A stretch of 64,000 nucleotides of DNA from Durusdinium trenchii. Lineage: Eukaryota > Sar > Dinophyceae > Suessiales > Symbiodiniaceae. The translations under genes were made by a program, and so were the position numbers. Positions 1 through 12,600 of this stretch are shown here, piece by piece; the stretch's first letter is position 1; every line of letters begins with the position of its first letter. The stretch lies in the NCBI GenBank assembly GCA_963970005.1, contig CAXAMN010001114.1, positions 1,273,617-1,337,616 of the forward strand, in the 5' to 3' direction. The notes beneath the pieces were generated by a model that had not been told where the DNA came from, did no database searches, and saw nothing but the letters and a program-made list of their open reading frames with translations.

Positions 1-112
1 AACCGTTTGGTGAAGGGACTTCGAAGGCACTGATGGCCAAACAGGCGTCTGAGATTGCCTTCAAGCTCACATGTACCGCAAGCTTGGCCGATGGAATCCT
101 CTCCAAAGCAAA
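1..112 (-). CDS. Partial exon at the left edge
   Basis: After GATGCAG the minus strand stays open to the window edge, encoding FALERIPSAKLAVHVSLKAI and more. It probably continues the gene that starts at 5729. It is cut by the window boundary. Confidence 0.4.
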
Positions 113-3100
113 CTGCATCTCGCCTCAGATCAAGTCGGGCTTGAAATTTGAAACAAAGCCGCAGCCAGAAAATGCTAGCAACAAATGTCACCTGTCCTGT
201 CCTATATTACAATATAGTTTACAGTTTACATAATTATATCATAATGACTCAGAGTAATTTGTAGTTTAATTTTAGAATCATGAATCACGCATCATTAATT
301 AATCAGTACAGTAATCAGGTGATCCAGAGTCGAAAAGAAATGTTTCCCTAGCCACAATCCACAAATGAGAAATCATTGATTGATTGACAACTGTCAAGTG
401 TCACTGCAGCTGGAAAACGCTGTCGAAGGAATTTGGCACCTTGATGGGACTCGGCGGGAATGCATCCGCATGCGCTTCGAGACCTGCACTCTCTTCAACG
501 GCATTGGTGGAGTTGCAGACTGCATCTGCCAACACCTCGCCGAACTTCTCAAAGTCTGGCTGGAAGGACTCAAACCACTTGGTCACTGAATCCAAGCCCT
601 CCTTGAACTTGGCACCATTTTCAGGGGCATCCTCGAAAATGAGCGCCTCCTCGGAGAATGGTACGAGCATTTTGCAAAGCTTGGAGATGTCCTGTTGCTG
701 CTCATCTGTGTAGGTCGAATCATCTGTCAGAGGCTCCAAGGCACAAACCTCCTTGCTGGCAGCAAGGAAAGCCTCCAGTTCGACCTGCGGAATCTTGCGC
801 TCCGAGAACTTTTTGACTTCTCCAAGCACAGACGTCCACAGCATCCTGACATTTGTACACATTTGTAGAGATGGAGTTGGGAGTAGTGCAACCATAAGGT
901 AGGGTCAGGTCCGTCCAAATCACGCGCTGTTTGTGTGGACAAAACCAGCGTTGATACAGTCACAGTCACAGTACTAGTAACTAAGAGTCTATCAGTCTAT
1001 CAGTATATCTATTGGTCAGAAAGTGGTCCACAGCGTACAGTCACGACTGAGTGACTGAGTGCGTAAAAAATGACATGAATCAAAGGTCAATGTCTGAATG
1101 ACTGAATTTCTGAATGATTCATGTTTCATCGCATTGAAATTGACAAATGACTCAAATGACTGGTTTTGCTTGACTGGCCTCCAATCCTGTTGGGCACCCA
1201 TCGCAAGCAACAAGCGGTTGCTAAATTGAGCCTTGCTCACCATGGACATGTACCTTGCACCCACACTCCAAACGCTGTCTTGTGACTGCCTGACTTGTAG
1301 GCAAGCAATGATCCGTTGAAGATCGACCATGCATTGACAGCTGAAACCGGTCTTGTTCTTGTAGCCGCTCAACTGGTCCATATCCATCTCCTCACCCAGC
1401 TTGATGTCTGCAGCCGTTGGCAACCTGAAGCACGAACACGGAACGGAGGGACACCATGGTAGAATATGTAGTAACCAGTGACCGCTCTATCAGTACAGTA
1501 TCAGTACAGTACCAGTACCAGTGTACCAGTATCAATGGTTATCAATGGTTGAGTCAACAAAATACAACAACAATATAATATCAATATCTAAGTCTAAATC
1601 CAATATTGTCAAGTCAATATCCAATAAATCATTATCATCTAACTAATTATCTAATAGTCAATCCAATAGTCAACGTCAATATTATGTCTAGTCCGTCCAC
1701 TCTATGACTCTATAATCAGAGTATATGATGCTTGGTTACTGTTTCAGATTGTGTATCAAGTGCAAAAAAGATAACTACCAATAAATGAACGACCGACCAA
1801 ACGAACAAATTGACATTGAAATGAAATTCATGAATCAAACGTCTCATCACAAAAAGGACCGAACGCAGAATACAGGATTTTGCAGTCCATGAGCAACGTC
1901 TGAGTCTGAACCACGACACACTGTGCCAAGTCACAACATATCAACAGGTGCCGGTTCAACGGTAGTTCATACCAAGTTTTATCATTTAGGTAATTTATGT
2001 TATGTATTCTGTATTCTGTATTGTATTTTCTTTAAAAGTCTCAGTCTCAGTCTTTATTGGATGTATCGTATCGACCGTATCGACATCAATCATTGACAAC
2101 ATTGACGGTAGTAATTAGTAATTATAATGAATCAATGAACCATCGGAGGCAACATCATTGGCAAGAAACCATTGCTTGTCATCCAGGCTGGCCGCTTGCA
2201 AGAAAGGAGGAATCAGCCTCTCAGCAAAGTCCACTCCATTCCCCAAACGAAGCTTCTCACCGAAGTCCGCAACACAAGCCGATTGAACCTTGAGGAGTAG
2301 AGGCCAAGCCTGCCTGTAGTCTTGCGTATCCTGCTTGCTCTTTTGGTTGAAGTGGTCAAGCAGGTGGCCAAGACTCAATGCCATCTCATCATCCTTCTTT
2401 AAGGAGAGGAACCTGAAGAACACGAATTCCTTCCCTTGGCCTTGCTTCGCCTTAGCCCGGCGATCGAAACTGCTACTGTGGACCGCTGTTCGAAAAGCTG
2501 ACTGGCTGACGCCAACCAGACGGCGCACTGCCAAACTCACAAGTCACTCAAACATCAAACATTATTCAAGCATCGTCTATCGATTGTTTTTGGTTTTGAA
2601 TTTGAGTGGTGGTGGAGGGTCACTGTTCTCAGCAATGGGGGGCTGCCCCCCCAAGTCCCGCGCCTCAGGTTGGAAACTGTGAACTGATAACCAAGTTACA
2701 AATCAGAGTCCGGACCCCGCCGGACCCTCCCCCCGAAATCCCAAAAGGGCAAAACGGCAAAACCAAGTCACATCCATCAGCTTCCGAGCCAGGGAAGTCA
2801 ACATCTCCATCATGGTGTTGATGTCACGCTCGTTCAGGAACAGGTGAAAGGCCTTGAGGAAAAGGCTGCAAGCCTCAGAATTCTCACCCTGGCCGCTCAC
2901 CGTCTTTGCGGCCTGCTCTGAGGTCCAAGATCGAACTTCCCTGCAAAGGTCCTTGACATCCGTGATGCATTGCCTGTACTCCGTCATCTCTGCAAGAAGC
3001 TTCGTCACCTCAGAAACCACCTTTTCATCAGTGTAAAGGCCTTCTGTCGCAGAGGTGGCCAATTCACGCTCAGCCATGTCAGACTTCTGCAAACGGCGCT

Positions 3101-5729
3101 CGATCTCACCGATGCGGATGATGGACCTCCACATCATGTCGCATGAGATCTCCTTCAGCGAGTTATCTGCCTTCTTGGCAGCGTTGAAAGCCCTCTCAGC
3201 CTTATCCAGTTTTGCCTTCGAAGCTCGTTGGCCAGGCTTCGATTTGGCACTGGCGGCCACACGAGCATCTACCTGGGCTGTACCTTTTCTTGTCTTTTCA
3301 GCCGCCTTCTGTGAGGGAATTGATTCACCAGCAGCAGGAGCACTAGTCTGCCTGTCCTTGTTCTCATCTCCCTCAGGCGGCACATGCCTTTTTGGAATTG
3401 GTGCTGCGTTCCTCTTCGCTTGCGGTTTCCTCTTCTGCTTTCCATCCTCTGAGCCAGACTGAAAGCCGAAGCTGGACGTGCTCTCCTTGTCAGAGTCAGC
3501 CTCTTTGGCATCGGAAGCAGACTCTTGTTCATCTTGATCAGGGTCAGCATTCTGGGCCTTGTCACACTCTTCCTGTCAGGTGTGAAAGAAAGACTGATGC
3601 AGCCTGTAGTCCATAGTCTACAGTCTACAAGAATTCAAGAATGGGACATTCTTCATTCTTCCAACCGTCACTCACATACAATGCCACGTCAAATGCTGTA
3701 AACAGTACTGTACTCAATAAAGCAAGTGAGTCAAGTGAGTGAGTCACAAACACTGACAGGTGACAGGTCTGAACAATTCAGGGGCCGTGCCTTGCTATTG
3801 ACCTTGACAGCCATGGACTCAGTGGCGCGCTCCAACTCCTCCTTGGCTTCTGCTTTCTTGTGGAACTCCATTTGCTTTTGCCGTCCAGCTGTAGTCCGGT
3901 GACCCACAAGCATCAAGGTGTCTTGCTCAATAGCGATGCATTCAGTCTTGTTCTTGGGATGCCGGACGAACTTGATGTCTGGATGGTTCTCGCGGATCCA
4001 CTTCTTCCGCTCCCGATCTGTTCGAAGCTCTTTGCGGGGAGGGCGCTTGCACTGGCTGATCCACTCCTTCATCGTGATCAGCTTGTTGATCTGCAACAGC
4101 TGACTCTAACTCTTGCTGTGTTTATTTCCCTCAAAGTCCACTCGAACTGGGAAGTCATTACCGGGTGGCAAGGAGGAGGGTAATAGTGGAGTAAGGATTG
4201 TCTGGATTCTGAATGGACTACAACTGCTTTTGCAAAAATGGTGCCAGCCCGGAACTGATGGGGATTCAATGACAGTATTCAGTATCAGTATCAGTATGAG
4301 TCTTAGTCTTAGAGTCTTAGTATTAGTGTATATATCAAAGCTGTATATCTATGTCTATATCATATCATATCTGTATATCTGTACTGTAGTACTGTCTGTA
4401 TATATATATAGTCCTTGTCTAGTCTAGTCCAGTCTTAGCATAACTTGAACTTGAACAAATGTGATGAATTTGGCATTGAATCTCATGGCGTGCCATAAAT
4501 CATGAATGAACAACTGCTGCACCAAGCCCTTCATCGCTGTACTGCAATTGTAAAGTATAAGTAAAGTAAGTCATCTACAATCCACTCGTCAGTCAGTCTG
4601 AATCAGAGTCTTAAAGCTCCCACCAAGGAATATTCCGGCCTGTTGGAAGTCCACATATTGTTTCTCAGATTTCTTTATGAGATCCTTAAGGTTGTACTTC
4701 TCATGGCGAGCCCGCTTCTTGGGCTTCAAGGTCAGGTTCTTGACCTTGAGGCGTCGAAGTTTGCGATGCCTTAGTCAGCTTTGTATGACAGATGAATTGC
4801 CGGATTTGGACCCAATGTTTGAGGATGCGGACTCTGGACCTGAATGTGTTGAGTTTCAATCACATGTACCAAACAGCTATCATATGATCATATCATATGA
4901 TTGTCATTGTCTATGAATCTATGAATATTAATATTATTAATAATTAATATGAATCATGAATCATTGGACTATCCTCAAATTAGACATGGTCACACTCACA
5001 CACTCACTCCTGCCGTGACTTATGATGTGTCACTCGTTCCAGCCAACACTGGGGTCTCGCTGTCAGGGGTTTGGGCAAAGTTGGGGGAAAAACGTCCTGA
5101 AGGGCCTTCAGGTTCAGTTGGTGAAGACGCCAATCGGTAGAGCTGCTAGACTAGGGTTGTGTCACAGTCATCCAGTCATCCAGTCATCCATCCAAAAGGG
5201 AGAAAAACATGATAACCGCCCAGCCGAGCCAAGAAGCGTCTTCTTCACAGGTGGATGAGCTGTGATCGCGTTCTGCACCTCGAGCTGTGAACTTCCAGGA
5301 AAGGAGCCACGTTGCACGTAGAAACACGGCCCACAGATTGCGCTGCCAATCCGTGAGCGTGCCACATTGAAATCCCCATCGAACTCGTCCGGACAGTCCT
5401 GAAAGACTAGCGTAGGCCCGCTGGGTAAAATGATGACTACTGACTATGATAACGTTTGACCTTCAGACTGCCTGATTCAGGATCCTTCTTCTGACAAATT
5501 TCAAAACTCAGTGGAAGCAAACTGATGGGTCGGCTCAGGTGTTCACTGTTTGTTTTTTCAGATCTGATGGAGAGTCCTTGTCTCTTTGTCCAAACTGTTG
5601 TCCACAATGATGGCATGCATTCTCGGTATCTTCATCATCGTCGCCATGTTCATCAGCTTTGCTGACACTTTGACTATCATCATCCTGATCATCTTCAAGC
5701 TCGTCTTTACAATGCTCTTCGTCCGACAT
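1..5729 (-). CDS. Multi-exon gene of unknown family, start at 5729, runs off the left edge
   Basis: I do not recognise this protein. Exon-like ORFs with usable splice sites follow one another on the minus strand: 5729-about 5561, 5398-5279, 4769-4640, 4090-3803, 3572-2772, about 2527-2146, 1424-1187, 845-about 406 and 112-1. The N-terminus is strongly acidic and carries a CHHC pair; the second exon carries CGPC, so the two may make one zinc site. Later exons are lysine/arginine rich (LKPKKRAR, KQKRKPQ), which suggests a nuclear protein. Several acceptors are AG|G and donors include GT, GC and GA. Not all phases agree, so some junctions are wrong or exons are missing. It could continue the minus-strand exon train to its right instead of being a separate gene. 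Confidence 0.6.
406..845 (-). CDS. Internal exon of the left-edge gene
   Basis: Opens after TGTCAG and encodes about 146 codons of a helical, acidic protein (VELEAFLAASKEVCALEPL, KWFESFQPDFEKFGEVLADA). An in-frame TGA at 403-401 could be the stop, but CTGCA|GTGACA is also a plausible donor, and another coding exon follows at 112-1. Confidence 0.55.
1187..1424 (-). CDS. Internal exon of the left-edge gene
   Basis: Bounded by TTCAG|GTTGCC and CAACAG|GATTGG, which is a GA donor. It encodes about 79 codons including ADIKLGEEMDMDQLSGYKNK and MVDLQRIIACLQVRQSQDSV. No known domain. Confidence 0.5.
2146..2527 (-). CDS. Internal exon of the left-edge gene
   Basis: An open frame of about 125 codons after TTTGGCAG, including FFRFLSLKKDDEMALSLGHL and WPLLLKVQSACVADFGEKL. 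It is helical and has no known domain. Its phase does not match the end of the 3572-2772 exon as drawn, so one boundary is wrong. Confidence 0.5.
2772..3572 (-). CDS. Large internal exon of the left-edge gene, 267 codons
   Basis: Bounded by GACAG|GAAGAG and ATGGAT|GTGACT, exactly 267 codons. The first third is acidic and low-complexity, then comes a basic stretch (KQKRKPQAKRNAAP), then long helices likely to form a coiled coil (AKLDKAERAFNAAKKADNSL, RIGEIERRLQKSDMAERELA). It has no recognisable catalytic motif. The length of the open frame and the matching splice phases make it the best-supported part of this gene. Confidence 0.65.
3803..4090 (-). CDS. Internal exon of the left-edge gene, 96 codons
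   Basis: Bounded by TTGCAG|ATC and GTCAAG|GTCAAT, phase 0 at both ends. The protein stretch is charged and helical, with MKEWISQCKRPPRKEL near the start and VGHRTTAGRQKQMEFHKKAE near the end. No recognised domain. Confidence 0.6.
4640..4769 (-). CDS. Basic exon of the left-edge gene
   Basis: Bounded by TAAG|GCATCG and CAACAG|GCCGGA, which is a GC donor. It encodes 43 codons rich in lysine and arginine, including RKLRRLKVKNLTLKPKKRAR and then DLIKKSEKQYVDFQQ. The basic clusters look like nuclear localisation signals. Confidence 0.55.
5279..5398 (-). CDS. Second exon of the left-edge gene: CGPC motif
   Basis: A clean 40-codon exon bounded by CAG|GACTGT and CTCGAG|GTGCAG. It encodes a stretch with SRIGSAICGPCFYVQRG. 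With the CHHC pair of the preceding exon it makes a C2-C2 pattern that could bind one zinc ion. Function unknown. Confidence 0.55.
5561..5729 (-). CDS. First exon of the left-edge gene: acidic, CxxC
   Basis: ATG is at 5729-5727, in the context CTTTGGACCATG. The exon encodes MSDEEHCKDELEDDQDDD and then ENACHHCGQQF. A TTTGCAG lies about 30 nt upstream of the ATG and could be a trans-splice acceptor, as expected for dinoflagellate mRNAs; this is inference. The end of the exon is uncertain. Confidence 0.55.
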
Positions 5730-6198
5730 GGTCCAAAGAGGGCGTCAGCGACGATCTGCAAACAGCACTAGGGCAGTGCGCTTGATCACCAAAAACTTGA
5801 AGAAAGAGTTGGCCGGCCTCTCTTTGACAATGGTCTGCTACTGTGGGCTGCGCTCACCAATAAGTTCACATTTCTCGAAGAAACATGAAGGCAGCCAACA
5901 CACAACCACAACAACAAAATGACTCCCTGGCGACCACATTTGGGCAACATGTCACATGTCCATTTCCGCTGTGCAAAGCATATCTTGGGCCGGGCGTTGA
6001 GGAACGCCTCTCATCCAGGGCACTTTGGCTCACGTGACCCCTGAAAGAGTTTAAGGCTGACAACAAGGAAAAACCTCACCCCACCAACCAATCAACAGAC
6101 TACAGTCTACAGTGACAGTCTACTGTACAATTTATGTCATTCATATTTGTAGTCAAGTAGTCAAGGTTAAATTTCCAAAAATGTTATGAGTTAAAGTT

Positions 6199-6300
6199 AT
6201 AGTCATAGTCATAGTCATAGATATAAGTAAGTTATACGTTATTAGTTATAGTCATAGTCATAGTCATAGTCGTCATAGAGTCATAGTCATAGTCATAGTA
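6199..6300. repeat. AGTCAT hexanucleotide repeat
   Basis: Runs of AGTCAT (TCATAG in another register), interrupted by TATAAGTAAG. The same motif recurs in shorter blocks throughout 1-21,500 (for example 14,780-14,960 and 16,910-16,980), almost always in putative introns. Confidence 0.85.
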
Positions 6301-6529
6301 ATAGGTAATAGTTATGAATCAATGAACTATGAATTGAGTCAGTCATGAGTCATGAGTTATTATGAGTCATGAGTAGAGTCAGTCTACAGTAGAGTTATAA
6401 TACGATATGATATGATTCGATTCATATGATTTATGATTCGATAATTCGATATGATATGATAATGATATGACTCTGACATAACATGTTTGGCAAGCAAGTT
6501 ACCAGTACAGTACGGTCCAGTACATTTCT

Positions 6530-6660
6530 GTCTTGGTGGAGTGCAGGCCAAACAGGCACGTGGCGAATTGAACAGCTAGGCTAAGCTGCAAGGCTTCAAG
6601 GAGGTCAAATTGTGGGCCGGTAGCCTGGCACTCAGGGCATATCTTGCACCTGCGCAGGGT
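6530..6660 (-). CDS. Cys-rich exon
   Basis: Opens after GCGCAG|GTGCAAG and encodes CKICPECQATGPQFDLLEAL, then LSLAVQFATCLFGLHS. The paired cysteines suggest zinc binding. An upstream piece at about 7590-7430 (LVLKFGKKLPDGKGQVKS, ending GKRCAGCK) may belong to the same protein. Confidence 0.4.
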
Positions 6661-9600
6661 AACAGAAGTTGAAGTTTGTGTTTCTCGTGCTGGCTCCACA
6701 AAATGATGTAAAATTGCTGCAATCAACAAACAGAAAGGCCTTCCAGGGTTGTGGTCAGGAGTCATGGTCATGTCGTGGGCTATCACTGGTCCATCAGAAT
6801 TACAGTCTCATAGTCGGTCAGAGTCATAGTCCCATAGGCCCGTAGGCCCATAGTCCATAGTCAATGAAGAACAGCTGACAACATTCGGGACATTACAAGC
6901 CGAGATAGCGTTCCATTTTATCACCCTGCAATCACTGCGACGGCGATTGTCATTTAAGCACGGCAGTTTTGCCCTACTGCCGTGCTTCCTGCTCAAACCA
7001 AGAATTGTCAGTTGTTGTAAGTGTGAGTGTAAATGACTGTAACTGTAAGTAAGTGTCTTTCTTTGTGACGTCAAGTGACATGACTCTGACATGATATGAA
7101 CAATAATCACAACGTTGACCAAACAATCAAACCACCGGTGGACTCCGGAAGCTGAGCCACAAAACTATGACTGTCAGTGACAGTTAAAATCATCCGCTAC
7201 AGGTTGTGCTGTGCCTGCCTCTGACCCTGGCAAAACAGAAGAAACACAATCACACCAGCACGTGTTTCAAAGGAGTACAATTGGGTAGCAGTAGTATGGT
7301 AGTGTGGGTAGGGTCATCAATATGAATTTGAATCATGTGCCAGGGGCCATGGGAGTCACGCTGTCACCAGGACTGTTTTGATGTAATCAGCCACTGTCTA
7401 ACTCAAAACTCAAACATTGTCGGAAACCTATTTACAGCCAGCGCAACGCTTTCCAGACCCTGTAGTGCGTTTCACGCCTGGCGTTGATTTGACCTGGCCC
7501 TTTCCATCAGGCAGCTTTTTACCAAACTTGAGCACCAAAGGCACAGGTGGTACTCCTTGGGGAGGGTCTTGGACCTTGGCTGGCATAGGGCTCGAGCAGT
7601 CATGCGGGTTGTATGCAGCCACCAGTATGTACGTATGTGACATTACTCCCTCTCAGATTCGGTCTGTCTTCACACTGGTGTTTTGCTTGGACTAATTCAC
7701 GTGGATAAATCTGGATGAACATGGCCAGGCCATAGCCCATAGCCTAGCTTAAAAAACTAAATACTAAAGCTGTTTGTTTTGTGGTTCCTGCAACATAGAG
7801 TGCGCTAAATTGTCAATTCTCACTTGCCAAGCGACCTCTTCCAAATAAAGGGCCTTGCGTGGAAACCTTAGTTCTCGTTCAATTCAGCTGGTGGACCAAA
7901 CCATAAACCATTGGACAATCTCTACAAGTGCTGGACATGACATTTGGTGGCAGCATTCATTTGGCATGAGACTAGCCAAGAGTCAAGAGTCCTCAGGAGC
8001 ATTGAAATTGACTTGCCTATGCAGCCAAAGCAACACAACCATCTTCTTGTATTGACCAAATATCTGACGCACACCTGGTGGCTTGATTGGACAAAACAAA
8101 ACTTGTGTAACAAGAAACAAACATAATAACATAGTCATAGTTAGAAATTACTAAAAAGTACAGTACAATTTACAATTTATTAAACAAATCGCGGCGCATA
8201 ATCGCGGCATATGAATCATATATGATTCACATGATCGAGTCAAATGAATCGAATAGTATATTCTGAATGTGACAGTGTCATGAGTTATGACATGATTCAG
8301 ATATGATGTGATTATATTGAATCATTTCTGCATCTGAATCTGAATGAATATAATATAATGTGTATCCAAAAGCCTATATTCAGGTCCTGTCTTGCAAGTC
8401 CTCAGTCCTCAGTCCCCAATCCTCACTCTTAGCCAAAGCGCCGATATCGGCCCGGTTCTAGTCTTCACCAATGACTGTGCTGGCCCTGTACTGAAGGTCA
8501 TTTGGTGCAGTGAACGTGACAAAAGGCCACAGGAGCTCTTTGCTGGAGTTGAACTGTGCAATCACCTGCCAGGCTCTGACCAATTAGAGCTGAGCAAACA
8601 CCAACCGGGCTCAGAATCAGGCCACGTCAGATTGGTACATACTTAAACTTACATTATACACTTATACCGTCCTGACTCTGACTATGACCATGACTATGAA
8701 GGGTCAGGGCCATGCCAATTGCTTCTATTATCTAGTCTGGTCTAGTCTAGTCTAGCCTAGTCAGTCAACATGACTATGACTGGACTCATGACTGTGTATC
8801 AGGCGCAGTGCCACGTGCCTCTTCCACCGTTTTGTCTGGCATCCTCTCTGTCAGAGTTTCCAAAAGGTTGATTTGTTGACGTTCCAGTTCTTCGAAGATT
8901 GACCTCAAGCACTTTAGAATAGCTGGCTTTGGCTCTCTCTCTCTCTCTGAAACAGTGGCACCGTGGTCAGTCTTTGGTCTCTCAGTTTGCTTATCACTCC
9001 AAATGCTGCACAGGTCACAGGTACGGGATATGATATAGACATAGACATAGAATTTAAACGGTAAACGGTGAACGGAAAACTCAACTGCTTAGCTGAGCTG
9101 CATGAAGCCTTGATCATCTTGGCAATGTTCCGCCATGATCATCCATCCTTTGCCCATCCTTGGGTGACGGATGATTTGTCAGTTAGTCAGAAGTCATGTG
9201 AGGGAGGAGATGTCAGCAAATCACTAGTTACATGTTGACATGGAAATAAAGTAGGTGACCATAGTGATAGAGATTGAGATATGGTAATGCACCTAGCATT
9301 CATGAGAGACTCGTGTAGCACGGGACTGGCACTTCAGGCATACCATAAAGCAGGTCGACGGTTGGAGTAGCTTCCATCATTGCTGCAATGGGAAACAATG
9401 ATCAACGGGCCAAAGTCCAATGTGTTTGCTGTTTGTTTCCTTCTCTGGTTGTATAAATGGCAGCGGCAAACATCAGAAAGCATGGAAGCCTAACCGCGAG
9501 CTTCAAAATACATCAACGATGAAGCTGGAAGCCAAATATAAGATGTTCCACCCTTCTGATGCCTGATTCTTCAATTTTTCAAATCTGCTGCTACTGCTAC

Positions 9601-12600
9601 ATCAAGCACTCCATAGGTCCAGTCCATTGTGCATAAGCTGCATAGCCGCATAGCTGCATGCATGCTGCATAAGTTATAAGTTGGCTATAGTCGAGTCATA
9701 GTAGTTGTAAGTAACAGTAACAGTATCAGTCTATATAGTCTAGTCATAGTGATAGTCGTAGTGATAGCGGAAGGCGGGAGGCGTACCATTGGATGATTTG
9801 GCAGGCACATCAGGTCATGTCCCATGAACTTGAAGAAGGAGCAGAGGAATCGTCATCTGCCTGCAACACAAAGAGGAAGAATGTGCAGGACAGGCTTTGT
9901 AGTGAATCTGAATGGGGCCAGTCGTGGTCAGTGCACGCTAAATTAAAACTACCTACTAAATACTACTAAACTAAATCTTTAAATCCTCATCATCACATCA
10001 AAAAAATAGACCTAATTTTGAACACTAAACAAAATACGGATACGAGAAATTCCCCTCCTCTGCTGTGTCGGATTCACTGCCATCATTAAATGGCCAACCA
10101 GCTGAGCTGGCAGCGCTCTCCAGAGGTGAAGGCCGGGGACCATGAGATGGCTCACATCGCTTTAATGGCCTAGTCCGAGTCCGAGTCCAGGCAAATTTCA
10201 ATTTGCATATCAATACAATTCTGTATACCGTATACCGTATACCGTATACGGCCGTATACCGATCTATACCGTATACAGACTACCGGACTATACCTGGCCT
10301 GTACCAGAGTGGCACCAAACATGACCTACCAGATTGATACGTGAAGGGTCAAGTCAACATGTCTGTTTGACTGTTTCTCATCAAAACTTTCACAGTGCAG
10401 TAGACAGGTTGGTTGGAAACACTGTTACGGCAAGACGCTCGCAGTCGGTCCCGAAGGGAAATGCATACAAGAGCATCCCGACGAAGCAAGCTCCCACCAC
10501 AGAGCTTGTCATGGAGTTCCCTGAGCTCTAGGAATCAGGTGACGCTTGCAAGTCAGTCTTTGAGGTATTCTCAGGGATTCTCAGGTCAAAAGTGTTCCAT
10601 GAGGTCCTGTCTCAGTCTCAAGGTCTCAGTTTAGGACCGATCACAAAACAAAACTCAACAAAACACATCACAATGTCAACGTCAATGTCATAATTCCAAA
10701 CAGTCTTTCTTTCTGATTCTTCAAAACGGAATGGAGGGCATCTCAATATCGAGCCTCCGAGCCGAACGTACAAATTGTATTTCTGCTCCGACCACAGGAA
10801 GTCCCGCGGGTCGAAGCCTTGCGCAGCCAGCACAGCCTCGGCTACAGAAAGGAGTGGTGACAACAGCGTCAACAATCAACTGGGACCCTGCCCTCGCCCA
10901 ATGCTAGATGTGCCTTGCTGCCGTATGACGCTAACTGTGGGACTAGTGACTAGTGTGTGACGCTTAAAAAATGGCAAGAAACTTGCGCCGGAGCGAATGA
11001 CTTGCGGCCCAAATGGAACAACTTCATCGACGTGCTGAAGGCTGGACCATACCCGTTGGGGTACAGTCCCATCGTCTGCTGGGACGATCCTCAAGGCCCG
11101 CAACCGGTGACGCTGACACTGATGCTGACGCTCCATCACAAGTGCTGAGAAATTACCAAAAAGTGGTTGATAAGGAAGTTAAATTCACTTGTCCTTGCAA
11201 TTCTCAACTAGCCGCTAGCCGCCAACTGAAAACACAGCATTTGTCAATCAGTTAATCAGAGTTACTGTTACTGTAAGTTACAGTTACCCCGGTACCCCGA
11301 TTGATTGATCCGGTCCATAACTGCAGAATCGAAGCTCCATTGAAATTCAAGCTCACCATATCAAAGAACTCCAACAGTCCACAGTCCAACAAAATTGGAC
11401 TCTGCGGGTGAAACTCTCTTTGTGGTCAAGGCGAGGTACTCGCGACATCAACGTAGGAGGTCAGTGGATTGATGTTGCGACCCTGCCCATGGCAATGCTT
11501 GACTGCTACAACCTCACAGTCCCTCCTCCCTGACAAAAGCATGTTCACTGAATCTCCCTGACTCTGCGCCTTTTGATAACAAAATAATAAACTTCAATAC
11601 ACCACACTACCACACTCACTATTACTGAGAGCGGTAGTTCAAGTTCTGCTTTGCTCCTGTTTGTGTTGTGTCAGCGTCGTAATACCACGATGCACACTTG
11701 GTTTTTTAATACTAAGTTTTACTAAGTTGTGTGTCTCTACACAGCTTAAAATTATAGTGGGGAGCCGTAAGTTTTAGTCTACAAAAAGGTCATAGACAGA
11801 TGATGATTTACGCAATAAGTTATTGTTGAGCTGAAACTTGGCCTAAGTAAGTGAGTGAGTAAGTTAGTTTGTTAGGTTTAGGTTTAGGGTATAGTTAAGT
11901 TACAGTTAGTTATTATATTATAAAACATATACTATAGTATTATAAATTATAAATGATAAACTATAATTAATAATGCTGACAGTTAAAGGCAGAGGCAAAT
12001 GTTATAAATGATGCAGTGCATTATATGCAGAGGCTGCAGAATTCATAAAGTTATAAGTATAGGCAGTATAGGCTATAGGCTATAGGCTTCGACTATAGGC
12101 TAGGCTAAAGTTATAAGTTATAAGTTATAAAGATAAATTATAAGCTACAAGTCATGAGCCATAAGTTATAAGTTATAAGTTATGTAATAAATTATAAGTT
12201 AGTTATACAGTATGCGGTATGTGGTAGTACGGCTATACATATGTTACATAAGTTACATACGTTCATAAAATACGTTAATAAGATAAGTCAAGTTAAGATA
12301 TGTTTAAATTATGATTTAACTTATCGTTTGTTACTATATATATATATAATTATCATATGATATCATATGATATGGTACTTTTAGAGGTTCCACCGAACGG
12401 TTCAGAACGGTTCAAGAGCAATCCCACCAAATTCTTCCGAACGGTTCAGAACGGTTCAGGCGCGTCCAAAACCTCCGAACTAATCCGAACTATTTAGAAC
12501 TACTTCTGAACTCGTAAATTTTGGCGTTGTAAATTCATAACATAGCACCCGAACGGTTCAGAACGGTTCAGGCGTAGTCCTTTTTCTTACTTATTTTGAG

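Noticed and set aside
5991..6045. CACTTTGGCTCACG near the start of the left-edge gene as a spliced-leader relic
   Set aside because: Only eight to nine bases match, and the end differs from CTCAAG.
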